Part shown: positions 17,678 to 25,852 of the stretch, piece by piece | Position numbering within the stretch: position 1 is the stretch's first letter | Layout: every line of letters begins with the position of its first letter | Source: Flavobacteriaceae bacterium | GTDB lineage: Bacteria; Bacteroidota; Bacteroidia; Flavobacteriales; Flavobacteriaceae | Direction of reading: 5' to 3' | DNA length: 40,007 bases | NCBI GenBank assembly: GCA_029268555.1 | Contig: JAQWNN010000040.1 | Span: 1-40,007 of the forward strand | Translations under genes and position numbers: made by a program | The notes under the pieces: generated by a model | Databases searched by the model: none | The model's input: the letters and a program-made list of their open reading frames with translations, nothing else | What the model was told of the DNA's origin: nothing

Positions 17678-18163
17678 ATGAAAGAATTATTTCTTTTGAG
17701 ACATGCTAAATCATCTTGGGAATCTTTATTAGAAGATCGGAATCGTAGTCTTACCAAAAAAGGAATAGAAAGGGTAAAATCTGTAGCATTAGCTTCTTCG
17801 GAAGTTTTCAAGGATATTGAGATTGTCTATTCAAGTCCGGCTAATAGAGCAGTGCATACCGCCTGCATTGCGATGAAACAACTTCATATCCCCTTTAAAT
17901 TATTAAATATAAGAGAAGCTCTTTATACTTTTGAAATTTCTCAATTACTTAATTTTATAAAATCTTTATCGGATAATTATTCTAAAGTAATTTGTATTGG
18001 TCACAACCCAGCATTTACTCAAGCAGTGAATCAATTATCCACAACTAAGCTGGATCATCTGCCAACTGCTGCTTGGGCTCGAATTCAATTTGAGCAAAGT
18101 AATTGGAAAAATGTTCATAATGGCAAGATAAATTTGGGCTTACCTAAAGAAATTTTGAAATGA
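17678..18163 (+). CDS. sixA: SixA-like histidine phosphatase
   Basis: A 161-residue member of the histidine phosphatase superfamily. The catalytic RHG-type motif appears as LLRHAKSSW (His9 nucleophile); the second-site features are SSPANRAVHTA (Arg) and CIGHNPAFT (second His). E. coli SixA dephosphorylates a phosphohistidine in phosphotransfer proteins; here the gene overlaps ppk1 by 4 bp (ATGA) and precedes ppx, so a link with polyphosphate or a phosphohistidine intermediate is suggested by context only. The length equals the typical SixA. Confidence 0.88.
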   Translation: MKELFLLRHAKSSWESLLEDRNRSLTKKGIERVKSVALASSEVFKDIEIVYSSPANRAVHTACIAMKQLHIPFKLLNIREALYTFEISQLLNFIKSLSDNYSKVICIGHNPAFTQAVNQLSTTKLDHLPTAAWARIQFEQSNWKNVHNGKINLGLPKEILK

Positions 18164-20226
18164 ATAAAAAGTATATTCAACCACGTTTTATAAATCGCGA
18201 ACTAAGTTGGTTAGATTTTAATGCCCGCGTACTTCAAGAAGCCGCACACCGTAATGTTCCTCTTTTAGACCGGCTTCGATTTATTGGCATTTTTTCCAAT
18301 AATTTAGATGAGTTTTTTCAGGTCCGCTACGCTACAGTCCAACGAATTGCACAATCAGAAAAAACAGGGAAAAAAATTTTTGGAGGAGAAAGTGCCACTG
18401 AACTATTGAAAATGATTACTCAAAAAGTAATTGGACAACAAAAAGAAAGCACCAAAATCCTTAGAGAAATAGAAAAAGAATTAGAAAAAGAGCAAATCTA
18501 TTTTGTAAATGAAAATCATGTTTTAGATGAGCATAAGGTATTTTTAAAAGAGTATTTTATTCAAAAGGTAAGCCCAGCTTTAATGACTATAATGATTTCA
18601 GAAAATCAAAATCAGGATTTTTCTGATAATCAGTCCTTTCTAGCCGTAAAACTATCAATTGAATCAAAAGAAGTCTCTCAAAATCAATTTGCATTAATTG
18701 AAATACCGAAAGAATTGGATCGTTTTATCGTTTTACCTCAATTAGGAGAAAAACAATATGTAATGTTCTTAGACGATCTAATTCGCTATCATTTTCATCT
18801 TATTTTTAATTTTAATGAGTTTTCATCCATCACTTCCCATATGATTAAAGTTACCCGTGATGCTGAACTTGATATGGAAGGAGATGTTTCAAAGAGTTAT
18901 ATTAATAAAATTGTTAAAAGTGTTCGTGAGCGAATTTTAGCAGAGCCCGTTCGCCTGGTCTATGATATTGATATACCGTTGGATACATTAAATTTAGTCA
19001 AAGATATTTTGGGCATGGACTCAACCGATAGTTTAATACCTGGTGGACGATATCATCATCGTAGGGATTATATGAATTTTCCAAATTTGAAGAACACCGA
19101 TCTTCAATATGATAAAGTAGATCCTGTGAATATTCCAGGACTCTCACTAGAGAAAAGTATAATTAAAGCTGTTGATAAAAAAGATTTTTTGCTTTATACA
19201 CCCTATCACAGCTTTTCCTACCTCATTAAATTTCTAAGAGAAGCAGCTTTAGACCCTGAGGTTACTACTATAAAAATAACTATTTATCGTCTTTCAAAGC
19301 TGTCAAATGTTGCAAGTGCTTTAATTAATGCAGTCAAAAATGGTAAAAAAGTATTGGTTCAAATTGAATTACAAGCTCGCTTTGATGAAACAAATAATAT
19401 CATTTATGCTGAAAAAATGGAAGCCTCTGGCGTTCAACTAATTTTTGGTATACCAGGATTGAAAGTACACTCCAAAATTGGATTAATAGAAAAAACAGTA
19501 AACGGCAAGAAAAAACGTTACGGTTTTATAAGTACAGGAAATTTTAATGAAGACACAGCAAAAATATATACAGATTATACCTTACTCACTTCTAATCAGA
19601 AGATTTTAAAAGAGGTAAATAAAGTCTTTAATTTTTTACAGGTTCATTATAAACTCAAAAAATACAAACACTTAATTGTTTCTCCCCATTACACCAATAA
19701 TTCAGTTGTTCGCTTGATTAATAAGGAAATTGAAAATCATAAAGCTGGTTTAAACAGTGGCATTAGATTAAAGCTTAATGCCATTACCAATTTTAAAATG
19801 ATTGAAAAACTTTATGAGGCCAGTTGTGAAGGAGTACCAATTAAAATGATTGTTCGTGGTATTTGCTGCTTGATTCCTGGAGTTAAAGGCATGAGTGAAA
19901 ATATTGAAGTAATTAGTATAGTTGACAAATATTTAGAACACCCCAGAGTTTATATTTTTGAAAATAATGATAGTCACAAAGTTTATTTATCCTCTGCTGA
20001 TTTCATGACACGAAATATTGAAAATAGGGTAGAAGTGGCAGTTCCAATTTACGATACTATACTTCAAGAAGAAATCTTAGATGTTTTTGAAATAACTTGG
20101 AATGATAATGTAAAAGCTAGAAGAATAAATGGTCCAGAACAAAATATATTTGTAAAAGGTAAAGGAAATGAAACAAGGTCTCAATGGAAAATTCATGACT
20201 ATTACTATGAAAAAAGTAATAAATGA
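18160..20226 (+). CDS. ppk1: Polyphosphate kinase 1
   Basis: A 688-residue PPK1 that reversibly polymerises the ATP gamma-phosphate into polyphosphate. The N-domain begins with the classic INRELSWLDFNARVLQEA; the phospholipase-D-like catalytic half contains His437 in VHSKIGLIE (autophosphorylated His) and His594 in LEHPRVYIFEN. Length is normal. It overlaps sixA and ppx by 4 bp each, so synthesis and hydrolysis of polyphosphate are encoded in one coupled operon. Confidence 0.98.
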   Translation: MNKKYIQPRFINRELSWLDFNARVLQEAAHRNVPLLDRLRFIGIFSNNLDEFFQVRYATVQRIAQSEKTGKKIFGGESATELLKMITQKVIGQQKESTKILREIEKELEKEQIYFVNENHVLDEHKVFLKEYFIQKVSPALMTIMISENQNQDFSDNQSFLAVKLSIESKEVSQNQFALIEIPKELDRFIVLPQLGEKQYVMFLDDLIRYHFHLIFNFNEFSSITSHMIKVTRDAELDMEGDVSKSYINKIVKSVRERILAEPVRLVYDIDIPLDTLNLVKDILGMDSTDSLIPGGRYHHRRDYMNFPNLKNTDLQYDKVDPVNIPGLSLEKSIIKAVDKKDFLLYTPYHSFSYLIKFLREAALDPEVTTIKITIYRLSKLSNVASALINAVKNGKKVLVQIELQARFDETNNIIYAEKMEASGVQLIFGIPGLKVHSKIGLIEKTVNGKKKRYGFISTGNFNEDTAKIYTDYTLLTSNQKILKEVNKVFNFLQVHYKLKKYKHLIVSPHYTNNSVVRLINKEIENHKAGLNSGIRLKLNAITNFKMIEKLYEASCEGVPIKMIVRGICCLIPGVKGMSENIEVISIVDKYLEHPRVYIFENNDSHKVYLSSADFMTRNIENRVEVAVPIYDTILQEEILDVFEITWNDNVKARRINGPEQNIFVKGKGNETRSQWKIHDYYYEKSNK

Positions 20227-21119
20227 AAATCCAAAAGTATGCAGCAATAGATATTGGGTCAAATGCTATTCGAATGCTGATTTCAAATGTAATAAAGCAT
20301 AAAAAAGAAAATATAATTCTTAAAAATGCATTAGTACGAGTTCCTATTCGTCTTGGGGAAGATTCTTTTACTAGTGGATCAATATCAAAAAAAAATATAA
20401 ATATGATTATTAAATCCATGAAAGCTTTCAAAATATTAATGAAAGTTCATGGAGTAAAAAAATACATTGTATTTGCTACTTCAGCATTAAGAGAAGCAGA
20501 AAACAGCAATAAAGTAATTAAAGAAGTTTTGATTAAGTCAGGTATTAAAATTGAAATCATTGACGGAAAAAAAGAAGCTAAAATTATTTCTAACACTAAT
20601 ATATTTAATATTGTAGGTAATGATAAAACATTTTTATATGTTGACGTAGGTGGTGGAAGTACTGAATTTAGTATACTTAAAAATGGAAAAAGAATTCATT
20701 GTAAGTCCTTTAAAATAGGCACCGTAAGACAATTGAATGTTGGTATTTCAGATGAATTGTGGCAGCAGGCTGAAAAATGGGTAAGAGAAAAAACAAGTGA
20801 GTATAAAAAAATTTATTTACTTGGTACAGGTGGAAACATCAACAAACTTCATAAAATGTCTAGTAACAAAGATAATAGACCGATTACTTATTTAACTCTG
20901 AATGCCTTGTATTCAAAACTTAGTAAAATGACTTATGAAGAGCGAATTATTAAGTTAGGCCTAAACCCTGATCGATCAGACGTTATTTTACCTGCTGCTC
21001 AACTCTTTTTAAGAACCCTTAATTGGAGTGGCGCCAAGGTTATTTATGTTCCTAAGGTTGGTCTTTCAGATGGAATGATACGTGAGCTTTTAAAAGAAAA
21101 AAAATCTAACCATGTATAG
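20223..21119 (+). CDS. ppx: Exopolyphosphatase / pppGpp phosphatase family
   Basis: A 298-residue ASKHA-fold phosphatase of the Ppx/GppA family. The phosphate-1 motif is AAIDIGSNAIRML at the N-terminus, with the second glycine-rich loop in YVDVGGGSTEFSI and a third in LLGTGGNINKL. The length is the short form without the C-terminal HD-like domain of E. coli Ppx. It follows ppk1 with a 4-bp overlap and would hydrolyse polyphosphate ends; GppA-like activity is possible. Its 3' end overlaps the opposite-strand miaE by 14 bp. Confidence 0.94.
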   Translation: MKIQKYAAIDIGSNAIRMLISNVIKHKKENIILKNALVRVPIRLGEDSFTSGSISKKNINMIIKSMKAFKILMKVHGVKKYIVFATSALREAENSNKVIKEVLIKSGIKIEIIDGKKEAKIISNTNIFNIVGNDKTFLYVDVGGGSTEFSILKNGKRIHCKSFKIGTVRQLNVGISDELWQQAEKWVREKTSEYKKIYLLGTGGNINKLHKMSSNKDNRPITYLTLNALYSKLSKMTYEERIIKLGLNPDRSDVILPAAQLFLRTLNWSGAKVIYVPKVGLSDGMIRELLKEKKSNHV

Positions 21120-21690
21120 ACTCTTTATCCCCCAAAGTATTAATTAGTTCAGCTTCATAATCCAACAGATTTTCCCATTTCATATCTACCTGCTCTCGAG
21201 AGTTACCATAATGTCTAGCAAGGCGAAGAAACATAGTATAATGACTTGCTTCACTAATCATAAGTTTACGATAAAATTTTCTAAGTTTTATGTCTTCCAA
21301 CTTCTCTGATAAGATTCTAAAACGCTCACAGCTTCTTGCTTCAATTAGCCCAGCAACAAGGAGTTTATGTATAAGATGATCATTTTTTGATCCACCTTTA
21401 GGAAAAAACGAGCGCAAATTTATTACATAGTAATCTTTTCGCTCTCTTCCTAATTTGAGCCCTCTTTCAATAATTAAATCGTGAACCATTTTAAAATGAC
21501 TCATTTCTTCTTGAGCTAAATCGGCCATGGCCGAAACTAGTTTGGGATATTGGGGAAAACTAATAATCATCGATATTGCTGTGCTAGCTGCTTTTTGCTC
21601 ACAGTAAGCGTGATCTGAAAGTATTTCACTAATTTTCATTTTAGCAATATTTACCCAATTTGGATCTGTAGGTAGTTTAAGACTTAACAT
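21106..21690 (-). CDS. miaE: tRNA-(ms2io6A)-hydroxylase
   Basis: A 194-residue ferritin-like diiron monooxygenase that hydroxylates the isopentenyl group of ms2i6A37 in tRNA. The diiron ligands are seen as paired E-x-x-H motifs: QEEMSHFKMVH in the first half and SEASHYTMFLRLARHYG in the second, with further Glu in DHAYCEQKA and GLIEARSCERF. Length is normal. It begins 4 bp after the dnaX tau segment, so it is probably in the same transcript, and converges with ppx. Confidence 0.95.
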   Translation of the reverse strand: MLSLKLPTDPNWVNIAKMKISEILSDHAYCEQKAASTAISMIISFPQYPKLVSAMADLAQEEMSHFKMVHDLIIERGLKLGRERKDYYVINLRSFFPKGGSKNDHLIHKLLVAGLIEARSCERFRILSEKLEDIKLRKFYRKLMISEASHYTMFLRLARHYGNSREQVDMKWENLLDYEAELINTLGDKESIHG

Positions 21691-21694
21691 AACT

Positions 21695-22276
21695 TTAAAA
21701 ATCTAAATCAAATTTTTTTCGAAGTTTATCCAACGAAGGATTTATTTTTAGAAGATATTGATATTTTTCTTGAGGTGAATAAATGGAATCTTCTTGATTT
21801 CTTTTCTTTATTACAATCTCAATTTTAATTCCAAAATGATTTAACTTTTCACTTATAAAAGGAATTAAATATTTCATTTCACGAGTCATTTCAACCTTGT
21901 TCATTTCATTAGCGACATCGAAACTTATAGTAGATTGACTTATTAGATCAGGGTGGTTCATTTTCATTATGGATGAAATATTTTGCTTTCCTTCGACTTT
22001 AATGTATTCTGAGTATTCATTCCAAAACTTCAAAAGACTTTTTTTATCAAATGAATCTTTTGGAAGGTTTTCCTTTTTGTCTCTAGGACGATTATTTTTT
22101 TTTGCAGCTTTTTTTACTGCAATGCTAGAAAGTGAAAATCCTGACACCTCATGTTTGATATTTTCTTCCTGCAAAGGCTCTTTTTTTTCTGAAATATTTT
22201 CTTGGAAATCAGTATTAGTTTCAGTTTCTACTCGATTAATAACTTTTACTGCATCTTCTTTTTCTTGAACAGTCAT
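21695..22276 (-). CDS. dnaX: C-terminal tau domain of DnaX, reached by frameshift from dnaX
   Basis: This is probably not an independent gene. The frame is open upstream of its ATG for 29 further codons to 22363, exactly at the A10-G run where the dnaX zero frame ends, and the joined product would be 580 residues, the usual flavobacterial DnaX size. The C-terminus (SPQEKYQYLLKINPSLDKL then RKKFDLDF) matches the end of flavobacterial DnaX as I remember it. A charged low-complexity linker (about the first 75 residues here) connects it to the AAA+ part. Tau contacts the polymerase core and the replicative helicase. If expressed alone from 22276 it would lack the clamp-loader ATPase. Confidence 0.85.
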   Translation of the reverse strand: MTVQEKEDAVKVINRVETETNTDFQENISEKKEPLQEENIKHEVSGFSLSSIAVKKAAKKNNRPRDKKENLPKDSFDKKSLLKFWNEYSEYIKVEGKQNISSIMKMNHPDLISQSTISFDVANEMNKVEMTREMKYLIPFISEKLNHFGIKIEIVIKKRNQEDSIYSPQEKYQYLLKINPSLDKLRKKFDLDF

Positions 22277-22353
22277 TTTTAATTCAGAATTTTTTCCGAT
22301 GGTCGAATTATATTGATTTTTTTGATTTAATTTATTTACTTCTTGTACTGAAA

Positions 22354-23436
22354 TTATGTAACCTTTTTTTTTTCTCCATTAAAATGGAGTGAAGCGAGTT
22401 GCATTAGGCTTAGTTCTGTATGAACTCTTTTATTGTTTACATTTTTATAGTTTACTTCAAAAGAATTTATTAAGGCAATACTATCAAGCAGATATTCGGT
22501 TGAAAGGATTTTAGTTTCCTGCTGAAAACTCTTTTTAATATCCACACCCAATTCCATTAAGGCAAGTGTACTAGGATCTTTTGCCAATATCAAATGTCTG
22601 AAAAAATCTCCTAAACCTTTTATGAATTGTAAAGGTTCGATTCCTCTTTGGAGAAGCTCATCATATGCTTTAAGTATTCCATGAATATCATTTTTAAAAA
22701 TGAATTTACCCAATTCTAAGTAAGCTTGATGGTCCAGTAGATTTAGATTATCAGCCACGTCCTTTGTAGTCAGTTTTCCTTTCGTAAAACTGACCATTCT
22801 ATCAAATATAGATAACGCATCACGCATTGCTCCTTCTGCCTTTTGAGCTATAAGATAAAGTGCACTTTCTTCAAATTGTAAGTTTCTATCCTGAGCTATT
22901 TTGACCAAATACTCTTGAATATCATTAACTGCTATTCTTTTAAAATCATATACTTGACATCTGGAAAGTACTGTAGGAATGATTTTATTTTTCTCAGTGG
23001 TTGCTAAAATAAAAATAATATGCTTCGGAGGCTCTTCTAAAGTTTTTAAAAAGGCATTGAATGCAGAGTTTGAAAGCATATGTGCCTCATCGATAATATA
23101 GATTTTGTGAGAGCCTACCTGTGGAGGTATTCGTACTTGCTCGTTAATTTTCCGAATATCTTCTACAGAGTTATTTGAAGCTGCATCAAGTTCAAAAATA
23201 TTGAAGGCAAAATCGTCATGGACAGTGCCTTCTAAAACAGATTTATTGATTTCTTTTGCCAGAATTCGAGCACAAGAAGTCTTACCAACACCCCTGGGTC
23301 CACAAAATAACAAAGCTTGAGCAAGTTGGTTTTTTTCTAGACTATTTTTTAATGTTTGCGTAATACCTTGTTGTCCAACTACATCTTCAAAACTAGTCGG
23401 TCGGTATTTAAGTGCAGAAACCACAAATGCTTCCAT
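22354..23436 (-). CDS. dnaX: DNA polymerase III gamma/tau subunit, gamma-like zero-frame product
   Basis: A 360-residue AAA+ clamp-loader subunit. Walker A is GPRGVGKTSCA, Walker B YIIDEAHMLS, sensor 1 LATTEKNK and the SRC motif is SRCQVYDFKRI; domain III helices end near 355. The zinc-binding Cys cluster of E. coli DnaX is not visible between Walker A and LDAASNNSVEDIRK. The zero frame stops three codons after GAA AAA AAA AAG, while the -1 frame continues into the tau region, so this ORF gives a gamma-like form and slippage gives tau. A -7 element ends 5 bp before the ATG, so the mRNA may be leaderless. It is divergent from rnpB. Confidence 0.95.
   Translation of the reverse strand: MEAFVVSALKYRPTSFEDVVGQQGITQTLKNSLEKNQLAQALLFCGPRGVGKTSCARILAKEINKSVLEGTVHDDFAFNIFELDAASNNSVEDIRKINEQVRIPPQVGSHKIYIIDEAHMLSNSAFNAFLKTLEEPPKHIIFILATTEKNKIIPTVLSRCQVYDFKRIAVNDIQEYLVKIAQDRNLQFEESALYLIAQKAEGAMRDALSIFDRMVSFTKGKLTTKDVADNLNLLDHQAYLELGKFIFKNDIHGILKAYDELLQRGIEPLQFIKGLGDFFRHLILAKDPSTLALMELGVDIKKSFQQETKILSTEYLLDSIALINSFEVNYKNVNNKRVHTELSLMQLASLHFNGEKKKVT
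22362..22373 (-). promoter_or_regulatory. Slippery A10-GG run at the dnaX frame junction
   Basis: On the coding strand ten A are followed by GG (GAA AAA AAA AAG GTT ACA TAA). A -1 ribosomal shift, or one extra A from transcriptional slippage, joins the upstream frame to the tau frame. The E. coli dnaX slippery site is A AAA AAG; Thermus dnaX uses an A9 run. I see no strong downstream hairpin, which favours transcriptional slippage or a sequencing length error. Confidence 0.75.
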
Positions 23437-23441
23437 TAATA

Positions 23442-23449
23442 CAAATATA
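23442..23449 (-). promoter_or_regulatory. Bacteroidota -7 element for dnaX
   Basis: TATATTTG on the minus strand matches TAnnTTTG and ends 5 bp before the dnaX ATG, predicting a leaderless or nearly leaderless transcript. No -33 TTG is evident. Confidence 0.5.
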
Positions 23450-23513
23450 AAAATCAGTTTTTGGTTTTATTACATAGTTAAAAAATATTCCCTGTTAATT
23501 ATCAACAAATAAC

Positions 23514-23521
23514 TAAATTTG
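23514..23521 (+). promoter_or_regulatory. Bacteroidota -7 element for rnpB
   Basis: TAAATTTG matches TAnnTTTG and ends 4 bp before the predicted RNase P RNA 5' end (23526), the expected spacing for a start site. Confidence 0.65.
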
Positions 23522-23525
23522 TCAT

Positions 23526-23815
23526 GCAGGCCATCTTATCGCTTTTTTCCTTGGAAAAAAGAGGAAAGTCCGGACACCATTGGGCAGCATAGCGGGTAAT
23601 ACCCGTCCTTCGTTTTACGGAGAGGACTAGTGCAACAGAAAGCAAGTACAGTTAGGCTGTAGTGAAATCATGCAAACTCTATGCGGTGCAACGCCAAGTA
23701 GTTCTAATGTTAAGGGTAGCTCAGCCAATTTAGACGGGTAGGCGGCTAGAGTGCAAAAGTAATTTTGCATCCAGATAAATGATAAGACACGACAGAATCC
23801 GGCTTATCGGCCTGC
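23526..23815 (+). ncRNA. rnpB: RNase P RNA (bacterial type A)
   Basis: The catalytic RNA that removes tRNA 5' leaders. The conserved 5' core GAGGAAAGTCCGGACACC is near 23561-23578, GGTAGGCGGC-like and CAACAGAAAGC elements follow, and the 3' core CGACAGAATCCGGCTTATCGG closes it. The terminal P1 helix pairs GCAGGCC (23526-23532) with GGCCTGC (23809-23815), followed by a T-run (23816-23824) that acts as terminator. The total of about 290 nt is compact for type A. Its 3' end overlaps the last codons of rsmD on the opposite strand. Confidence 0.96.
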
Positions 23816-24352
23816 TTTTTTTTTAATAGTAAAAAATGAAAAGGTAATACTACCGTAGCTCCGACTGTTATTAAATCCTTCAAATCCAGAAAGATCGATT
23901 TTATTGAAATGTTCTACTATAAGTTGCCCATCAACAGCTAGTCTATTAATTGTTAATTTGATAATATTTGAGTAAGTATTTAGGGAAAGATCATATGGGG
24001 GATCAGCAAAAATTAGATCATATTCTCCTTTATCTTTTTCTAAATATGAGATACAATCCTTCTGAATGATTCTAATATCTATTAAAAGCGATGCGGCAGT
24101 AGTTTTAATAAATTTAACACAATATCTATTTTTGTCAACTGCCGTAAGTTGTGAGACTCCTCTTGAGGCAAATTCGAAGCTAATACTCCCTGTACCAGAA
24201 AATAAATCTAAAACTCTTGTTTTAGAAAATTCGATTTGATGCTGTAAAATATTAAATAGTGCCTCTTTAGAGCGATCAGTGGTAGGTCTAACAGGAAGAT
24301 TTTTAGGCACTTTTAGTCTTCTCCCTTTATAAATACCGGCGATAATCCGCAT
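23804..24352 (-). CDS. rsmD: 16S rRNA (guanine(966)-N(2))-methyltransferase
   Basis: A 182-residue SAM-dependent methyltransferase that modifies G966 of 16S rRNA. The N-terminus MRIIAGIYKGRRLKVP and RPTTDRSKEALFNIL are hallmarks of RsmD; the SAM-binding loop is VLDLFSGTGSISFE and the catalytic motif is FADPPYD. Length is standard. Its start overlaps the DUF3822 stop by 1 bp (TAATG). Its last 12 bp or so overlap the 3' end of rnpB. Confidence 0.96.
   Translation of the reverse strand: MRIIAGIYKGRRLKVPKNLPVRPTTDRSKEALFNILQHQIEFSKTRVLDLFSGTGSISFEFASRGVSQLTAVDKNRYCVKFIKTTAASLLIDIRIIQKDCISYLEKDKGEYDLIFADPPYDLSLNTYSNIIKLTINRLAVDGQLIVEHFNKIDLSGFEGFNNSRSYGSITFSFFTIKKKAGR
23809..23824 (+). terminator. 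3' end of rnpB: P1 strand plus T-run
   Basis: GGCCTGC, the 3' strand of P1, is followed by nine T. The same bases encode the C-terminal KKKAGR of RsmD on the minus strand. Confidence 0.7.
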
Positions 24353-25125
24353 TAATTACTAAATTTAGCAAAAAAAGGAGCTGGATGATGATCTATGTCT
24401 AAAGCACATCCCTTGGAATACTCGAAACGTATTGTATTGTGGTATTCTTTGACACTTTGATAATAGGTTTTAAAAGCTTCAATTTCACCTAGAAAAACAA
24501 TTTCAAATTGGTCTAATGAGAGATTATATTGTTCTACAACAAAAAAAATATAATATAAAAATTCATCCTTATTTTGAACGCTAAAATGATTTTGAAAAAT
24601 CACGGATGAGTTTTGTGTTAAATACAAATCCATAGCCTTTTTTTGCAGATGAATGTATAGCTGATATTCTTTGTCAGAGGAATTAGCTAATTTATTTACC
24701 TCTTTAAATAACAAGCTATTATAATGACATAATGAAGCTTTTTCAAGGTTTTGATTTAAAATCTTTAAAATTACTTTAGGATAAGTATATACATTAACTT
24801 GATTTTCTTTTTCTAGCGTATCAAAATTGAGACCTGAGTCTTCATCAAAAGTACCGAATAGTTGTAAATAGTTTGGGAGTAGATTTTTATCAAAAAATGT
24901 AACAGGTACAAAAGTTGATGGTTGATGATATGTAATAATCTGGGTTTTGGAAAATGCTCCTTTTGGGTAAAAGCTAAGAAGTTCTTGCAAAGAAGATTCT
25001 AAATCACCAATATCTTTAGTGATAGGAATAAATTCAGTTTTAGAATGGGTGAAAAAAGAAAATCCATTTACAAAAAGGTGTATGGATGATTCATTAAATG
25101 GTATGTCCTTATTCTTGTTTGGCAT
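24352..25125 (-). CDS. DUF3822 family protein
   Basis: A 257-residue protein of the DUF3822 family, which in Bacteroidota is found next to rsmD as here. It may have a duplicated actin-like (ASKHA) fold, but I see no clear ATP-binding motif: the N-terminal half has SSIHLFVNGFSFFTHS and the C-terminal half LYLTQNSSVIFQNHF with FEIVFLGEIE. No signal peptide or membrane segment is seen. It overlaps the upstream membrane-anchored unknown by 17 bp and rsmD by 1 bp, which indicates co-translation. Function is unknown; a link to rRNA modification is only positional. Confidence 0.88.
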   Translation of the reverse strand: MPNKNKDIPFNESSIHLFVNGFSFFTHSKTEFIPITKDIGDLESSLQELLSFYPKGAFSKTQIITYHQPSTFVPVTFFDKNLLPNYLQLFGTFDEDSGLNFDTLEKENQVNVYTYPKVILKILNQNLEKASLCHYNSLLFKEVNKLANSSDKEYQLYIHLQKKAMDLYLTQNSSVIFQNHFSVQNKDEFLYYIFFVVEQYNLSLDQFEIVFLGEIEAFKTYYQSVKEYHNTIRFEYSKGCALDIDHHPAPFFAKFSN

Positions 25126-25762
25126 CGAAGATAGTCGGCCAATTTCCGTTATTACTCACGTTACTCAAAGAGCCTAAAATAATTTCAGATCCATTAACAC
25201 CATCTACCGAAACAGTTTCATTTTCTTGTCTTACAAGGTCTGAGTTTTGATCATAAAGAATAATACTTTTTGTAACCTTCACCTCAAAAACAGGTACTTT
25301 ATATCCATTTTTATTAATGACCTCAGAATTGATCTTAAACATACTGTCTTGAACACCTTCAATAGGTATGTAGGCCATTTCTTTGTAATGATTTGAGTCT
25401 CCAAATAATGAGTCTTTAACTGGTACTGTACCCAAAGTATCGATAACTATTACCTCACGAAGCATATCTATACGATAAGTTCTGTCGTATTCAAGATAAG
25501 AGGAGTCTCTTTTTTCAATAAGAGTAAAAATTCCTTCGTCTATAAATTTAATAAGACTATCAAAATTATTTGAGAAAATACCTTTAACATCTTTATGCGC
25601 AATTTGAGCTTTACGAATATCTTTTAAGCGATTAATCACTTTTGCGTAACGTTCATTTTTTATTTGTTTAAATTTAATAGGTCCACTGATAGAGTCATAA
25701 ATCTTGTAAGCAAAAAAGATTGACGCGATCCACAAAACGACTTGAATACCTAACTTCATCAT
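25109..25762 (-). CDS. Membrane-anchored conserved flavobacterial protein, unknown function
   Basis: A 217-residue protein with one N-terminal hydrophobic segment (LGIQVVLWIASIFFAYKIY, residues 4-22) followed by a basic/charged region and a mainly beta-rich exterior domain. Topology is probably N-in with the domain in the periplasm, as the stretch FKQIKNERYAKVINRLKDI has an alpha-helical linker look. I recall similar proteins near rsmD/DUF3822 in other flavobacteria but know no function. Two tandem ATG (25762, 25759) are possible starts. A well-formed promoter lies 20-odd bp upstream, and its 3' end overlaps DUF3822 by 17 bp. Confidence 0.8.
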   Translation of the reverse strand: MMKLGIQVVLWIASIFFAYKIYDSISGPIKFKQIKNERYAKVINRLKDIRKAQIAHKDVKGIFSNNFDSLIKFIDEGIFTLIEKRDSSYLEYDRTYRIDMLREVIVIDTLGTVPVKDSLFGDSNHYKEMAYIPIEGVQDSMFKINSEVINKNGYKVPVFEVKVTKSIILYDQNSDLVRQENETVSVDGVNGSEIILGSLSNVSNNGNWPTIFDAKQE

Positions 25763-25782
25763 ATGATATTAAGAGATAAAAA

Positions 25783-25812
25783 CAAAACTACAATTTTTTT
25801 TTAATCACAAAA
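25783..25812 (-). promoter_or_regulatory. Bacteroidota-type promoter TTG-N17-TAGTTTTG
   Basis: On the minus strand TTTTG is followed by 17 bp and then TAGTTTTG (25783-25790), matching both the -33 TTG and the -7 TAnnTTTG. It lies about 20 bp before the ATG at 25762 and drives the unknown-DUF3822-rsmD operon. Confidence 0.65.
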
Positions 25813-25852
25813 GTATTTAAAATGAATTATATTTAGCTACTTGAAAGAATCC

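Noticed and set aside
25841-25852. TTG start at 25841 for the RecD-like helicase
   Set aside because: The family N-terminus begins at MTPQKF (ATG 25853).
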